Notes: generated by a model not told the origin, from the sequence alone. A stretch of DNA of 64,000 bases from AP-15 sp963814805 (GCA_963814805.1 CAWFER010000016.1:62001-126000); one strand, 5' to 3'; shown: positions 1-10,287, numbered from the stretch's first letter. Translations and numbers: made by a program.

Positions 1-759
1 TGCGCGCGATCCATAGCCGGCCTTTGCCGTCAAGCGCCCCGCCCTGCGCGTAGCTGGGCAGCGGCACGACTGCGGCAGCCGTCGCAGCGCTCAGCACCGC
101 GCCGTCTGGCAGCGAGCGAAGCGTTGCGAGCCCGAATTTAAAGGCCTTGGCCGGCCGGGTTTCCTCATAGTCGCCGATCCAGATCGCCCGCTCTCCTGAA
201 ACCGCGCGCGAAACCGCAAACGCGCCCTTCAGCCCAGGGCCGAGCCGGAAAACCCGGAATTTCGGGGCGGCCCCGGAAAAGGCGCGGCCGAGGTCGACCT
301 CGAACAAGGTGTGAGTATCGGCGATAAACAACTTGCCGGCGCCCGCATAGGCCAGACCGCCGGCGTGCCCGCACGGAAAGGGAACGTCGAAATGGCCGGT
401 CTCTGCGCCGGTCTGCCGGATCGATCCGAAACACCCGGCACGGGCCGCGGTCGACCCAGGCTCGATCGCTTCGGTAGGCCGAGACGAATATTCTGCCGCG
501 CGGCGACCGCCAGGCCCTGCGGGTCCCAGCCCTGATCGAGACCCGGCATCCAGATCAGCCGATTCGCCGCCGCAAGGTTCGGAACCGGGCTGACCCCGGC
601 CGCGCCATAGCTCGGCCGCCGCCCGAGGATGCCGTGCTCAATCGCCTCGAGCCGGTGCGAGACCGGCGAAACGCCGCACGCCGCGACGATGGCGAAGGCC
701 ATGATGATCCGCCCGGCTCGCGCGCGCCGTCCAATGTCGCGCATGCCGGAGCCGCGCAT
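1..759 (-). CDS. Secreted beta-propeller-like protein, 3' end outside window, two frame breaks
   Basis: I do not recognise the family with certainty. The N-terminus has a basic stretch and one hydrophobic segment (about residues 17-33, AFAIVAACGV), consistent with a signal peptide or anchor. The body reads like repeated blade segments of a propeller: GWDPQGLAV, GHAGGLAYAGAGKLFIADT, AIWIGDYEE and GALDGKGRLWIAR, all of the kind seen in NHL/SMP-30-like sugar-phosphate propellers. The reading frame changes near 488 and near 417; removing one base at each point restores a continuous frame that stays open to position 1, so the C-terminus lies outside the window. Role inferred only as an extracytoplasmic propeller protein; no catalytic residues are identified. 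Confidence 0.55.
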
Positions 760-883
760 GGCTCGAAACCCACCCCCTGCACAGGATTGGCGACCCGTCC
801 CTCGCCTTGCGCCCTCGCGAGCCGCCCGCTATCGTCAGCGCCGCGCCGCGGGGGGCGCGGCCTTGTCGGGGGACGACGCGATC

Positions 884-1162
884 ATGTCGGATGTCGGGGG
901 AATAGCGGGCGACCGGCTGAAATCCTTGATCGAACGCATCGAGCGGCTCGAAGAGGAGAAGCATGCGCTCGCCGAGGACATCAAGGAAGTCTATGCCGAG
1001 GCCAAGGGCATCGGCTTCGACCCGAAGATCATGCGGCAGATCATCCGCATCCGCAAACGCGACAAGGACGAGCTCGACGAGGAGGAGAGCCTGCTCGACG
1101 TCTACAAGCGCGCGCTCGGCATGCTTCCGGATCTGAGCCCGCAGTCGCAGGCCGCCGAATAG
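884..1162 (+). CDS. gapR: GapR-like nucleoid-associated protein (DUF2312)
   Basis: A 92-residue protein matching the DUF2312/GapR family over its whole length. In Caulobacter, GapR binds AT-rich, overtwisted DNA ahead of forks and transcription and helps topoisomerases; that role is inherited here by homology. Visible hallmarks are the N-terminal coiled coil (IERIERLEEEKHALAEDIK) followed by EVYAEAKGIGFDPKIMRQII, a lysine/arginine-rich segment and an acidic DELDEEES stretch. The ATG at 884 gives the normal family length; the frame is open further upstream but the extra residues are unlike the family. It lies divergent from the preceding propeller gene and ends 4 bp before the convergent end of the threonine aldolase gene. 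Confidence 0.9.
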   Translation: MSDVGGIAGDRLKSLIERIERLEEEKHALAEDIKEVYAEAKGIGFDPKIMRQIIRIRKRDKDELDEEESLLDVYKRALGMLPDLSPQSQAAE

Positions 1163-1165
1163 CCC

Positions 1166-2219
1166 CTACTGCGCCGCTCGCGCCGCGTTCGGCCGCAGGC
1201 GCCGGCGCAGCGCCGCCAACAGCGCGTCGGCCTCGGCCTCGCTCGCATCGAACCGGCAGACAAAGCGGGCGACCGTCCGGCTGCGGCGATAAAACGCCAA
1301 CCCGTCGGCTTCGAGCGCATCCATGACGGCGCTCGGCAGTTCGAGAAAAATCTCGTTGATCTCGATCGGGGCCAGCAGCCGGGCCTCCGGGATCGCCGCG
1401 AGCCCGGCGGCGATGCGCGCCCCCAGCGCATTCGAAGCGCGGGCCATCTTCAGCCACAGCTCATTTTCGACATAGGCGATCAGCTGGGCCGAGGCGAACC
1501 GCATCTTCGACCACACCTGCCCGGCGCGGCGCAGCTGCACCGCGAGCCCGTCGACGAGTGCGGGGTCAAAGACCACAATCGCGTCGCACAAGGCGCCGCC
1601 GTTCTTGGTGGCGCCGAACGACATGATGTCGACGCCACGGCGCCACGTCGCCTCGGCTGGGCTGCAGCCGAGCCGCGCCACGGCATTGGCAAACCGCGCC
1701 CCGTCCATGTGCAGCTTGAGGCCGTTGGCCTTGGCGATGGCGGCGACGGCGCCGATCTCGTCGATCGAATAGACCGTGCCGAGATCGCTCGCCTGGGTCA
1801 GGCTGACCGCGGTCGGCCGGCCGTGATGCAGCTGCCACGGCATGGCCTCGGCCAGGGTTTCGGCCAATTGCCCGGCGCTCGAACCGCCCGTGTTCGCCGG
1901 CGACCGGCGTCAGCTTGAGCCCGCCGCCGAAGAACCCGGCGGCATTGGCCTCGGCGGTGTTGATATGCGCCCCCTCGCTGCAATAGACGATGCCCCAGGA
2001 GGGGCCGAGCGCCGCCAGGCCGAGCGCGTTGGCGGCGGTCCCGGTCGCCACCGGAAACACCCGCACCGCGGTCTCGAACAACTCGGAAAACCGCTGTTGC
2101 AGCGCCGCCGTCCACTGGTCGCCGCCATAGCCGAGCGCGGTGTCGCGATTGGCGCGCACCAGCGCCTCGAGGATTTCCGGCGCCGCCCGTCCGGTATTGT
2201 CGCTGCGGTAGTCGATCAT
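1166..2219 (-). CDS. ltaE: Low-specificity L-threonine aldolase, one frame break
   Basis: PLP-dependent fold-type I enzyme that cleaves L-threonine or L-allo-threonine to glycine and acetaldehyde. The N-terminus MIDYRSDNTGRAAPEILEAL is the family signature, followed by GTAANALGL for cofactor binding, HMDGAR with the aspartate that pairs with PLP, and SFGATKNGGALCDA, whose lysine should form the internal aldimine. A single extra base near 1880 splits the gene into two frames; both sides align to one protein of about 350 residues, the usual size. Its ATG overlaps the stop codon of the upstream FecR-like gene (ATGA at 2216-2219), which suggests translational coupling. Confidence 0.85.
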
Positions 2220-3892
2220 CGTCTGATCACTTTCCTTCGCATCTCGCTCTTTCGCGTGTCGCCGGGCCGCCGGACCGGGCCGGCATGCGCCACCCGCAGC
2301 ACGATCATATAGCGCAGCCGCGAGCGGCCGGCATAGGCCGGCGCCCGCAAAGCCGCCGAACGCATCCGCGCCTCGTGCTGATACAGGCGCGAGCGGATGA
2401 AGGCGGCGCGCACCTCTCTGGCCCAGGCCGTGTTCTGCAACGGATGTGCTGCGGCATGCGGCGCGAACGGCGGGACGGCGGGCGGGTTGGCGCGGACCGT
2501 CGCGGCGGCCGCGACGCGGGCGGGCGCCGCCGGCGTCGCGAGGGTCGGCGGCCCGATCTGCGGCGATCCCATCAAGGCCGGCGCATTGCGCAGCCGCTCG
2601 CGCGGCAGCTGCAGCAGTGCCGGCGGCGACCGCCTGCCCGGCGACAAAAACCGGCCGCGGGACCACGCTGGCAAATATCCGGTTGGCGAAGGCGCCGTTG
2701 GTGATCGCCGCCGGCGGCTCGCCATCGGCGCGGAGCCGGACGATCCCAGGGTCGTCGATGTCGGGCATGTTCAACTTGCGGATATAGTCGAGATTCGTCA
2801 GTATAGCTCGGCCAATAGACCTCGCCGGGCGCCAGCGGAAACCAGGCGACCGCCGGCCCGGTCCCCTCGGCAAAGCTCAGGCCGACGCCGGGCGTGCCGA
2901 GAAACCCGACCACCGCCGGCGCATAGACCGGGTGCGCCGCGTAGCCGCCGGGGACCCACGCCCAATGCTGATCGACAAACGCCCAGCGCCCGTAATGCGA
3001 CGGGGCGAAACCCCAGGCCTCGTCATCGATCCAGGTCCAGCCCCAGGGCGCCACCCACCGCCAATGGCCGTCGCGATAGGGCGCCCAACCGGCCGGCAGC
3101 GCGCCGGGAACCCACACCTCGCCGTATCCGGCGGCGGCCTTCCACTTGCCGGCGCCATCGAGCGCCGCCAGCCCGCTGATCGCCGGCGAGACGAAATAGG
3201 CTGCGGCAAGGCGGGCTTCGTCGACCGCGCGTCCGCGGCACCATTGGCTGAAGGCGTCGGGCGCCGCCACCTCGCCGGTAGCGCTAGGCGCGCCGGGGCC
3301 GAGCAGGGCCGCGGTCCCGGCATCGGCGGTGACCTCGCTGCCGCCGCCGAAAAAGCGCGCCTCCCCGGCAAACGCCACCACCCTTGAAGGTGCTTCGCCG
3401 TCGCCGGCCGCGATATCGTATTGTCCGGGCCGCAGCAGCCAGACCCCGCCGCGTGGAATGTCGACCTCGACGCTTTCGCCATCGCCGATCCGCCCGACGC
3501 CGAGCCCGATGCGCCCGCGCCGGACGGTGATTTCGACGACCCGCTCGCGCAGATCGGCGATCGCGATCTCGCTGCTCCCGGCGAGATCGATCGTGTCGGA
3601 ACCGATGCGCAGCTCGGCGCGGGCCTGTGGCTCGGTGCGCAGGGAGACGCCGCGCGCGACCGGGTCGTTGATTTCGGCGTCGGACCACGCCCGATCGCCC
3701 GGCCCGCGAAAACCGACCTTGCCCGACACCAAGGCTGATCCGCCCGACCCGTCCGGGCGGCGCTGGCCCCGGCTTCGGCGAACCGGCATCTTTACCGGCG
3801 CCGAAATTCCCGGCCGACGCCGCGGCGCTCGTACCGAAAGCCGCAGCCAATCCGATGCTCGAGGCCAATCCGATCGCGAAAAGGAGCCGCAT
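2216..3892 (-). CDS. FecR-domain envelope protein with Trp/Pro-rich repeats (DUF6600-like), three frame breaks
   Basis: An exported protein of about 560 residues. It begins with a signal peptide (MRLLFAIGLASSIGLAAAFG), then a FecR-like beta-rich domain (ARAELRIGSDTIDLAG, VWLLRPGQYDI), then tandem aromatic repeats of the type GHWRWVAPWGWTWID, ESWGF-like and HWAWVPGGY, followed by a Pro/Ala-rich tail. Proteins of this build are conserved hypotheticals in Proteobacteria; the repeats look like surface or peptidoglycan-associated modules, but no function is established. Frame breaks near 3735, 2800 and 2600 are each repairable by one base. The stop codon overlaps the ltaE start, so the two are probably cotranscribed although no metabolic link is apparent. 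Confidence 0.7.
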
Positions 3893-3976
3893 GGCTTCCC
3901 CGGTATCCATGCCGTGCCGACCCAGTCTAGCAGATCGACCGCGCCGTCAACGGTTTTTGTCGCGGGCCCGCCGGCG

Positions 3977-4431
3977 ATGAGCGATCGACGGCTGCGATCG
4001 ACCGCGCCGGCGCTGGCGCTCGGGATCGGCTGCGAGCGCGGCTGCCCGCCGCCGAAATCGCCGCGCTTGGTCGAGGCGGCATTGGCCGAGGCCGGGCTGG
4101 CCGCAGCCGCGGTCGCGGCGATCGTCTCGATCGAACTGAAGCGCGACGAACCGGCGATCCTGGCAGCTGGCGGCGGCGCTCGGGGTGCCGGCGCGGTTTT
4201 TTACCGCCGCGCGCCTGCTGGCCGAGACCGGCCGCCTCTCGGAGCGATCGGCTGCGGCGTTCCGCGCCACCGGCTGCTGGGGGGTGGCCGAGGGCGCGGC
4301 CCTCGCCGCCTGCGGCCGCGGACGGGGTTTTGATCGTGTCCAAGCGCCGCTCGCGGCGGGCGACCTGCGCGGTGGCGCGCGCGTCGGCGCCGATCGACGC
4401 CGCTGCCCTGGCCTTGCGCGGCGCCAGTTGA
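3977..4431 (+). CDS. cobE: Cobalamin biosynthesis protein CobE (CobE/GbiG C-terminal domain), two frame breaks
   Basis: Small cobalt-precorrin pathway protein of about 150 residues. It opens with LALGIGCERGCPP, the family signature near the N-terminus, followed by IVSIELKRDEPAIL, ARFFTAARLLAETGRLSE and GCWGVAEGAAL, and finishes with DGVLIVSKRRSRRATCAVAR. CobE-type proteins take part in the aerobic cobalamin pathway or, in related GbiG proteins, ring-contraction-associated hydrolysis; the exact step is uncertain. Frame breaks near 4170 and 4315 are single extra bases. Standing alone rather than in a cob operon, it lies 1.3 kb upstream of the B12-dependent methylmalonyl-CoA mutase. Confidence 0.72.
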
Positions 4432-4562
4432 CGCGGCAGAACCGGAGCACCGGACGCCGCCACCCGCAGCCGCGGCATTGCGGCACCCCTCGCCGCACTT
4501 GCCACGGCGCCCCGCCGCCCTCACCTTGCCGGCGGCAGCCGTACTATCGTGGGAGTGCGGGG

Positions 4563-5646
4563 GTGTCTTTCTCGACGATTTCGGCGCGATCCGACGCCGG
4601 CGCCGCGGTCGCGGCAAAAGCCCGGCCGGGGGCGGTCGCCGGCTGGCTATTTGCCTGCTGCGCGCTGATCTTGCGATGGTGGTGGTCGGCGGGATCACCC
4701 GGCTGACGCTTTCCGGCCTGTCGATCACCGAATGGCAGCCGGTTATCCGGCATCGTCCCGCCGCTGAGCGCGGCGCAATGGGCCGCCGAATTCGCCCGCT
4801 ACAAGCAGATCCCACAATACCGGCTCATCCATTACGGGATGAGCCTCGCCCAGTTCAAAGGCATTTTTTTCTGGGAATACATACACCGGCTGCTGGGCCG
4901 ATTGATCGGGTTCGCCTATGCCGCGCCGTTGGTCTGGTTCTGGGCGCGCGGACGGTTGCCGCGCCGGCTGATCCCGGCGCTGCTCGGCATTCTGGCGCTC
5001 GGTTTCGCCCAGGGCGCGCTCGGCTGGTACATGGTCGAGAGCGGGCTCGTCCACCGGGTCGAGGTCAGCCAGTACCGGCTCGTCGCCCATCTCGCCCTGG
5101 CGCTGGTCGATCTACGCCGCGATGCTGTGGGTGGGCTTGGGTCTCGCGCGCGGCCCGGCGCTGGGGGAGGCTGCCCCGGCTGGCGGCGGGCGGCCAACGC
5201 CGTCATTTTCCTGGTCGGGCTGACGATCGCGGCCGGCGGGTTTGTCGCCGGCACCCGCGCCGGGCTCGTCTACAACACCTTTCCGCTGATGGACGGCCGG
5301 CTCGTTCCCGCCGACTATGCCAAGCTTCATCCGTTCATCCGCAACTGGTTCGCCAACGTCGCCGCGATCCAGTTCGACCATCGGCTGCTGGCGATGACGA
5401 CATTCGCGGCAATTTTGCTGGTCGTCGCCGCCGGCTGGCGTGCGCGGCTGCCAAAGCCTGCCCACATCGCCCTCTGGGCGCTGCTCGCCGCCGCGGCAAT
5501 GCAGGTCGGCGCTCGGCGTCTCGACCCTGCTGCTGGCGGTGCCGATCCCGCTCGCCGTGGCGCATCAAGCGGGCGCGGTGATCCTTCTGACCGCGGCGAT
5601 CGTCTTCCGCCACACCTTGCGCGCCAAAGAGGAGGCAATGCGATAA
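4563..5646 (+). CDS. ctaA: Heme A synthase CtaA (COX15 family), about six frame breaks
   Basis: Inner-membrane enzyme that oxidises the C8 methyl of heme O to give heme A for aa3-type cytochrome oxidase. Despite many breaks (near 4672, 4753, 5110, 5170-5190 and 5513) the conserved blocks appear in order: GGITRLTLSGLSITEWQP, EYIHRLLGRLIGFAYA with its heme-ligand histidine, GALGWYMVESGL, GLVYNTFPLMDG, AIQFDHRLLA and VPIPLAVAHQAGAV. Several hydrophobic helices separate them, matching the eight-helix family. A GTG at 4563 is the best start, though upstream residues cannot be excluded. All but the first break are repaired by deleting one base, so I read this as an intact gene with read errors. Confidence 0.8.
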
Positions 5647-5742
5647 CCCTCACCGTCTGACGCTTACCTCGCCGGCGCGGCGATGTTGGACGGCCGCGGC
5701 GGCGCGGCCATATAAATCCGGTGTCGCGTGCGGGAGAGCAGC

Positions 5743-7919
5743 ATGGCCGATGACGGCGCCTTTGCGGCGAAGACCTTGGCGGATTGGACCCGGCTCGCGC
5801 AAACCGAGCTCAAGGGCAAGCCGCTCGCCAGCCTCGACCGCGCCACCCCCGAGGGCATCACTCTCAAGCCGCTCTACACCGCCGCCGATCTCGAGGCGAT
5901 CGCCGCGGCCGGCTATCCGCTGGAAGACGCGATGCCCGGCTTCCCGCCCTATCTGCGTGGCCCGCGGGCGACGATGTACGCCAACCGGCCGTGGACGATC
6001 CGGCAATATTCGGGCTTTTCGACCGCCGAGGACTCGAACCATTTCTATCGCGAAAACCTCGCGGCCGGGCAGATGGGGCTGTCGATCGCCTTCGATCTCG
6101 CCACCCATCGCGGCTACGACAGCGACCATCCGCGGGTCGCGGGCGACGTCGGCAAGGCCGGTGTGGCGATCGATTCGGTCGAGGACATGAAAATCCTGTT
6201 CGCCGGCATCCCGCTCGACAAAATGAGCGTGTCGATGACGATGAACGGCGCGGTCTTGCCGGTCTTGGCCGGCTACATCGTCGCCGCCGAGGAGCAGGGC
6301 GTGGCGCAAGACCGGCTCTCGGGCACGATCCAGAACGACATCCTGAAGGAGTTCATGGTCCGCAACACCTATATCTACCCGCCCGGGCCGTCGATGCGCA
6401 TCGTCGCCGACATCATCGAATACACCGCCCGCCACATGCCGAAATTCAATTCGATCTCGATCTCCGGCTATCACATGGAGGAAGCCGGCGCGACCTCGGT
6501 TCAAGAGCTGGCATTTACTCTGGCCGATGGGCTCGAATACGTGCGCGCCGCGTTGTCGCGCGGCCTGGCGATCGACGAATTCGCGCCGCGGCTGTCGTTC
6601 TTTTTCGGCATCGGCATGAATTTCTTCATGGAGATCGCGAAATTGCGCGCCGCCCGGCTGCTGTGGGCGCGGCTGATGCGCCAGTTCCAGCCCAAGAACC
6701 CGGCGAGCCTCGCGTTGCGCATGCATTGCCAGACCTCGGGCGTCAGCCTCGACCGAGCAGGACCCGCACAACAACATCGTCCGCACCACGATCGAGGCGC
6801 TGGCCGCGGTGCTCGGCGGGACCCAGTCCTTGCACACCAACTCCTTCGACGAGGCGATGGCGCTGCCGACCCCGGCCTCGATGCGGATCGCCCGCAACAC
6901 CCAGCTGATCCTCGCCGAGGAGACCGGCATCACCCATGTCGTCGATCCGCTCGGCGGCAGCTATTACCTCGAAAGCCTGACCCATTCGATCGCCGCGGCG
7001 GCGACGGCGCTGATCGACGAGGTCGAAGGCTTGGGCGGCATGACCAGCGCGGTCGAGGCCGGCATGCCGAAACTGCGCATCGAGGAGGCGGCGGCGCGCC
7101 GGCAGGCGGCGATCGATCGCGGCGTGGAGACGATCGTCGGGGTCAACAAATACCGCTCGGGCGATGCCGCCGAAATCGACCTCCTCGATATCGACAACAG
7201 CGCGGTGCGCGCCGCGCAGATCGCCCGCCTCGACCAGGTCCGCCACAGCCGCGACCCAAAGCGATGCGCGGCGGCGCTCGGCGCGCTGACCGAGGCGGCG
7301 CAGAGCGGCCGGGGCAACCTGCTTGGCGCTGTCGATCGAGGCGAGCCGGGCGCGGGCCACGGTCGGCGAGATTTCCGACGCGCTCGAACAAATCTTCACC
7401 CGCCATCGCGCCCAGATCCGCGCCGTCAGCGGCGTCTATGGCGGCCAGTACCAGGACGACGAAGGCTTCCGCCGGGTGCAGCGCCAGATCGAGGCCTTCG
7501 CCCGCGACGAGGGCCGCCGCCCGCGCATGCTGGTCGTCAAATTGGGCCAGGACGGCCACGACCGCGGCGCCAAGATCATCGCCACCGCCTTTGCCGATAT
7601 CGGCTTCGATGTCGATATCGGCCCGCTGTTCCAGACCCCCGAGGAAGCCGCCCGCCAGGCGGTCGAGAACGACGTGCACATCGTCGGCGTCTCGAGCCAG
7701 GCCGCCGCCCATAAGACCCTGGTCCCGGCGCTGATCGAAGCCCTTCGCCGCGAGGGGGCCGGCGACATCCTCACCGTCTGCGGCGGGGTCATCCCGCCCA
7801 AGGACTATGATTTCCTAAAGAAGGCCGGGGTCAGCGCAATCTACGGCCCCGGCACCAACATCCCCGCCGCCGCCGCCGAAATCCTGGCGCTGATCCAGAA
7901 GCACCGCTTGGCGGCGTGA
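5743..7919 (+). CDS. scpA: Methylmalonyl-CoA mutase, two frame breaks
   Basis: Adenosylcobalamin-dependent mutase interconverting (R)-methylmalonyl-CoA and succinyl-CoA, the last step of propionyl-CoA assimilation. About 720 residues. The N-terminal substrate barrel shows RGPRATMYANRPWTIRQYSG, SIAFDLATHRGYDSDHPR and MRMHCQTSGVSL; the C-terminal B12 domain shows LGQDGHDRGAKIIATAF, whose histidine is the lower cobalt ligand, and GVSSQAAAHKTLVPAL. The start ATG at 5743 has a GGGAGAG ribosome site. Single extra bases near 6752 and 7325 interrupt the frame. The epimerase that feeds it (mce) is in this window at 53.6 kb, and a cobalamin-synthesis gene lies just upstream. Confidence 0.93.
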
Positions 7920-7965
7920 GACGCGCTTGCCGATCTGAATGCGTGAGGAAGGGAAGCACCATTCG

Positions 7966-8358
7966 ATGCCTTTTTGGACGTCTCGGCAAAAGCGTATTGG
8001 GGTCTTCACCCGTGATCAGAGGCGGCTTGAAAATGCCATCGTCTGTTTGAACGAATTAGAATATTTGCTAAAGAAATATTTGAAAGACGCTTATAGATTA
8101 GACGAATATGCCATCGCGAAGCTAAAAACGGTTCATGCTGAGGCCGCACACACACAAGCCGTAGCTGCATCGGGAAAACCGACGATCCTGAGTGCGCTTC
8201 AAGCGTTAGCTTCTCAGAAAGAAAAGGAGCTACAGAAAATTTCTCCATCTTCTCAGGATTCTCCGGAAGCGATTATCAGAATGCTAATGTGCAAAGCGAT
8301 GTTGGAATCCATCAATCATCAGATATTTGCATGGCAAAAGGAGGGTAAAACTCAATAA
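7966..8358 (+). CDS. Orphan AT-rich hypothetical protein, helical
   Basis: Unrecognised protein of about 130 residues, visibly richer in A and T than its neighbours and using codons rare in the rest of the window (AAA, TTA, AGA). It is predicted largely helical and charged: RRLENAIVCLNELEYLLKKY, then LDEYAIAKLKTVHAEAAHTQ and ASQKEKELQKIS. No signal peptide or membrane segment. The ATG at 7966 is preceded by GAAGGGAAG; an upstream ATG at 7939 would add nine residues. It follows the mutase gene by 46 bp and precedes a second AT-rich gene, so the pair looks like an acquired segment. Function unknown. Confidence 0.55.
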   Translation: MPFWTSRQKRIGVFTRDQRRLENAIVCLNELEYLLKKYLKDAYRLDEYAIAKLKTVHAEAAHTQAVAASGKPTILSALQALASQKEKELQKISPSSQDSPEAIIRMLMCKAMLESINHQIFAWQKEGKTQ

Positions 8359-8400
8359 TATCCAGACGTTGGGTACGAGCAAGGTAGATAGGAAAATTTG

Positions 8401-8658
8401 ATGCCAAAATATGATTGCTGCGTGTGCGACGAGCCATTTAAGTTCGGGCCACACGTTTACGAAGGGAGGCCAATCCCGGGATGGCAGGATTTGATGATAT
8501 GCCGTGAATGCGAAAAGTCGAATCACGACGGTGTTGTTTCTGCCACGCATCCGCATCTGATGCAGCGCTTGAAATCGTTGGGTATTGAGGTTGTGCTCAA
8601 CAAGGATGGATGGATAGTGTTGCTGGCATCGGGTCAAAATGACCTCTACGTCTTGTAG
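8401..8658 (+). CDS. Orphan small protein with CxxC pairs
   Basis: An 85-residue protein with two cysteine pairs, CCVCDEPF near residue 6 and ICRECEKSNHD near residue 38, spaced as in a small zinc ribbon or treble clef. The remainder, LMQRLKSLGIEVVLNKDGWI, is a short helix plus strand. AT-rich and unlike neighbouring genes. A TTG lies directly before the ATG; ATG 8401 is preferred, with a GGAAAA stretch upstream. It is 42 bp downstream of the preceding orphan gene and may be cotranscribed with it. Metal binding is inferred only from the cysteine pattern; no function is assigned. Confidence 0.5.
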   Translation: MPKYDCCVCDEPFKFGPHVYEGRPIPGWQDLMICRECEKSNHDGVVSATHPHLMQRLKSLGIEVVLNKDGWIVLLASGQNDLYVL

Positions 8659-8732
8659 CGGCCTCGCGCCTGGACGCCTCTAGAAACCGATTGTTTTTGA
8701 AGGCGAACCACCCCGCATCTACGATGGGGATA

Positions 8733-8770
8733 CAGCAAGCGTAGGGCGGAAAAGCGCAGCGCCTTCCGCC
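8733..8770. repeat. Palindromic intergenic repeat, copy 1
   Basis: A 38-bp unit identical to the copy at 8827-8864. Its core is a near-perfect inverted repeat with arms GGCGGAA and TTCCGCC around AAGCGCAGCGCC. Repeats of this GTAGGGCGGAAAAGCGC type are scattered through intergenic DNA of many Proteobacteria and can fold into hairpins. Confidence 0.75.
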
Positions 8771-8826
8771 AACTGGCGCGGTGGCCGACAACCGATGGGC
8801 TGGCGAAGGACGATCACGGTATCGGG

Positions 8827-8864
8827 CAGCAAGCGTAGGGCGGAAAAGCGCAGCGCCTTCCGCC
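8827..8864. repeat. Palindromic intergenic repeat, copy 2
   Basis: Exact second copy of the 38-bp unit at 8733-8770, 94 bp away and in the same orientation, again with GGCGGAA/TTCCGCC arms. Confidence 0.75.
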
Positions 8865-8984
8865 GGGTATCGCGGCGACCGGCGTTGCATCGCGTGGCGG
8901 AAAGGCAGGGCGATCACGTCAATCGGGCGGGGGTGCTGCCGCTGCTGACAGATATTCTCGAACGCTCGACCTTTTCACTCGCCA

Positions 8985-9002
8985 CCCCGGCGCAGGCCGG
9001 GG
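8985..9002. repeat. GC-rich hairpin CCCCGG...CCGGGG
   Basis: The sequence CCCCGGCGCAGGCCGGGG forms a six-base stem with a six-base loop. This motif, usually followed by CCCA, is a frequent dispersed intergenic hairpin in Alphaproteobacteria. There is no following T-run, so it is not called a terminator. Confidence 0.5.
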
Positions 9003-9260
9003 CCCATCCGTCCACGGCACGAGCGGATAATCGCTGGTGCGACGTTGCCACTGATTGGAATTTCCGAGCGGCGGAGGAGTGGCTCCGGGCCTCCGCCGGG
9101 AACACGATAGGAGACGTTAAAATTGCCATATTGACATCGTATCGTGCGCTCCATTGCGGCTCCATCGAATCGGGCGCCGCGGCGGAGCGACGAAGCCCGA
9201 ACGCCTGATATGGACCTGCAAATAACAGGCGGAACAGGAGCGAGCGCGACTGGAAACGGG

Positions 9261-10277
9261 TTACGCGGCGGCGGCGAGATCGCGGATCAGGCCAGCCAGC
9301 CGCGGCGTCAGCGCGTCGAGGCTGTAGCGGCTCTCGACCAACGCCCGGCCCGTGATCCCAAGCTGCTGCGCGCCCAGGGGGTCGGCGAGGATGGCCGAGA
9401 GTGCGGCGACCCATTCGTCTTGCGTCGTGGCGGCGAGCCCGATCTCGGCTTGCGCCAAAACCTCGCAGTTCATGCCCACCGGCGAGACCACGCAGGGCCG
9501 CCCGGCCGCCAGGTATTGCAGCATCTTGAAGCTGCATTTGCCGCGCTCCCACGGGCCGTCGTCGAGCGGCATCACCCCGAGCGTGATCGAAGCGAGGAAA
9601 TCGGCCTCCACAGCAGGCGACCACGGCGCATAGCGCACCGGCAGGCCCGGCAGGTCGGGCGGCTCTTCGCAGCAGACCGCGATCGAGGTGCCCGGAAAGC
9701 GCCGGGCGACCTCAGCCAGCGCCGGGGCGATCCGCTCCAGATAGCGCAGATTGCCGGCCGACCCGATCCAGCCGATGACCGGACGCTCGGGCAACTCCTC
9801 GACCCGATAGGCCGCGGTATCGACCGCGGTCGGCAGCACCGCGACTTCCCCGTTCCAGCGCCGCCACGCCTCGGCCAGCCAATCGTTGCCGACCACCACC
9901 AGATCGGCGAGCCGGGCCAGCCTTTTGGCCGCCCAGCCGCCGCGGTAGAGATGGATCGCGTCGTCGACATCGAGGAGCCGCGGCCGCCGGGTCAAGCCCT
10001 CGAATGTGCAGAGGGTCGAGATCATCTCGCGATGCAACAGGGTCACGTCGGCGCGCCATCCGGCGACGATGTCCGGGATTCGCTGACCCAGCGAGCCCAA
10101 TGCCCAGGCCGGGCGCTGCCAATGCCGCCGCGGCGGATAGGAGCCGAGGCCCGGACTGCGCTCGACGATGTCGATCCCGAGCGGCGCCAGCGCCGGAATA
10201 TATTGGCGCACGCGAAAGCGCGCCGACGACGCCGACCTGCCCCCGGTAAAGGCGTCGACCCTGAGCGACCCCCTCAA
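9261..10277 (-). CDS. GT4-type glycosyltransferase
   Basis: Uninterrupted 338-residue protein of the group 1 (GT-B fold) glycosyltransferases. The N-terminal half carries SSARFRVRQYIPALAPLGI and LLDVDDAIHL; the C-terminal half carries PVIGWIGSAGNLRYL, then GKCSFKMLQYLAAGRPCVVS, the family's donor-sugar site region in which E is often replaced. Acts at the cytoplasmic membrane face on a polysaccharide or lipid-linked acceptor; donor and acceptor are unknown. The only start giving the full N-terminal domain is a TTG at 10277. It lies 10 bp downstream of the RgpF-like gene and forms a three-gene surface-polysaccharide block with it and the second GT4 gene. Confidence 0.8.
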   Translation of the reverse strand: MRGSLRVDAFTGGRSASSARFRVRQYIPALAPLGIDIVERSPGLGSYPPRRHWQRPAWALGSLGQRIPDIVAGWRADVTLLHREMISTLCTFEGLTRRPRLLDVDDAIHLYRGGWAAKRLARLADLVVVGNDWLAEAWRRWNGEVAVLPTAVDTAAYRVEELPERPVIGWIGSAGNLRYLERIAPALAEVARRFPGTSIAVCCEEPPDLPGLPVRYAPWSPAVEADFLASITLGVMPLDDGPWERGKCSFKMLQYLAAGRPCVVSPVGMNCEVLAQAEIGLAATTQDEWVAALSAILADPLGAQQLGITGRALVESRYSLDALTPRLAGLIRDLAAAA

Positions 10278-10287
10278 ACCAGCCCCA

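Larger units (their letters stand above)
8659..9260. other. Repeat-bearing intergenic region
   Basis: About 600 bp without a supported gene between the AT-rich orphan gene and the convergent glycosyltransferase. It holds two copies of a 38-bp palindromic repeat and a GC-rich hairpin (listed separately). Short open frames exist but resemble no protein and overlap the repeats. Confidence 0.6.

Noticed and set aside
8659..9260. Repeated units considered as a CRISPR array
   Set aside because: There are only two copies, the interval is 56 bp of unique sequence between them, there is no third repeat and no cas gene.
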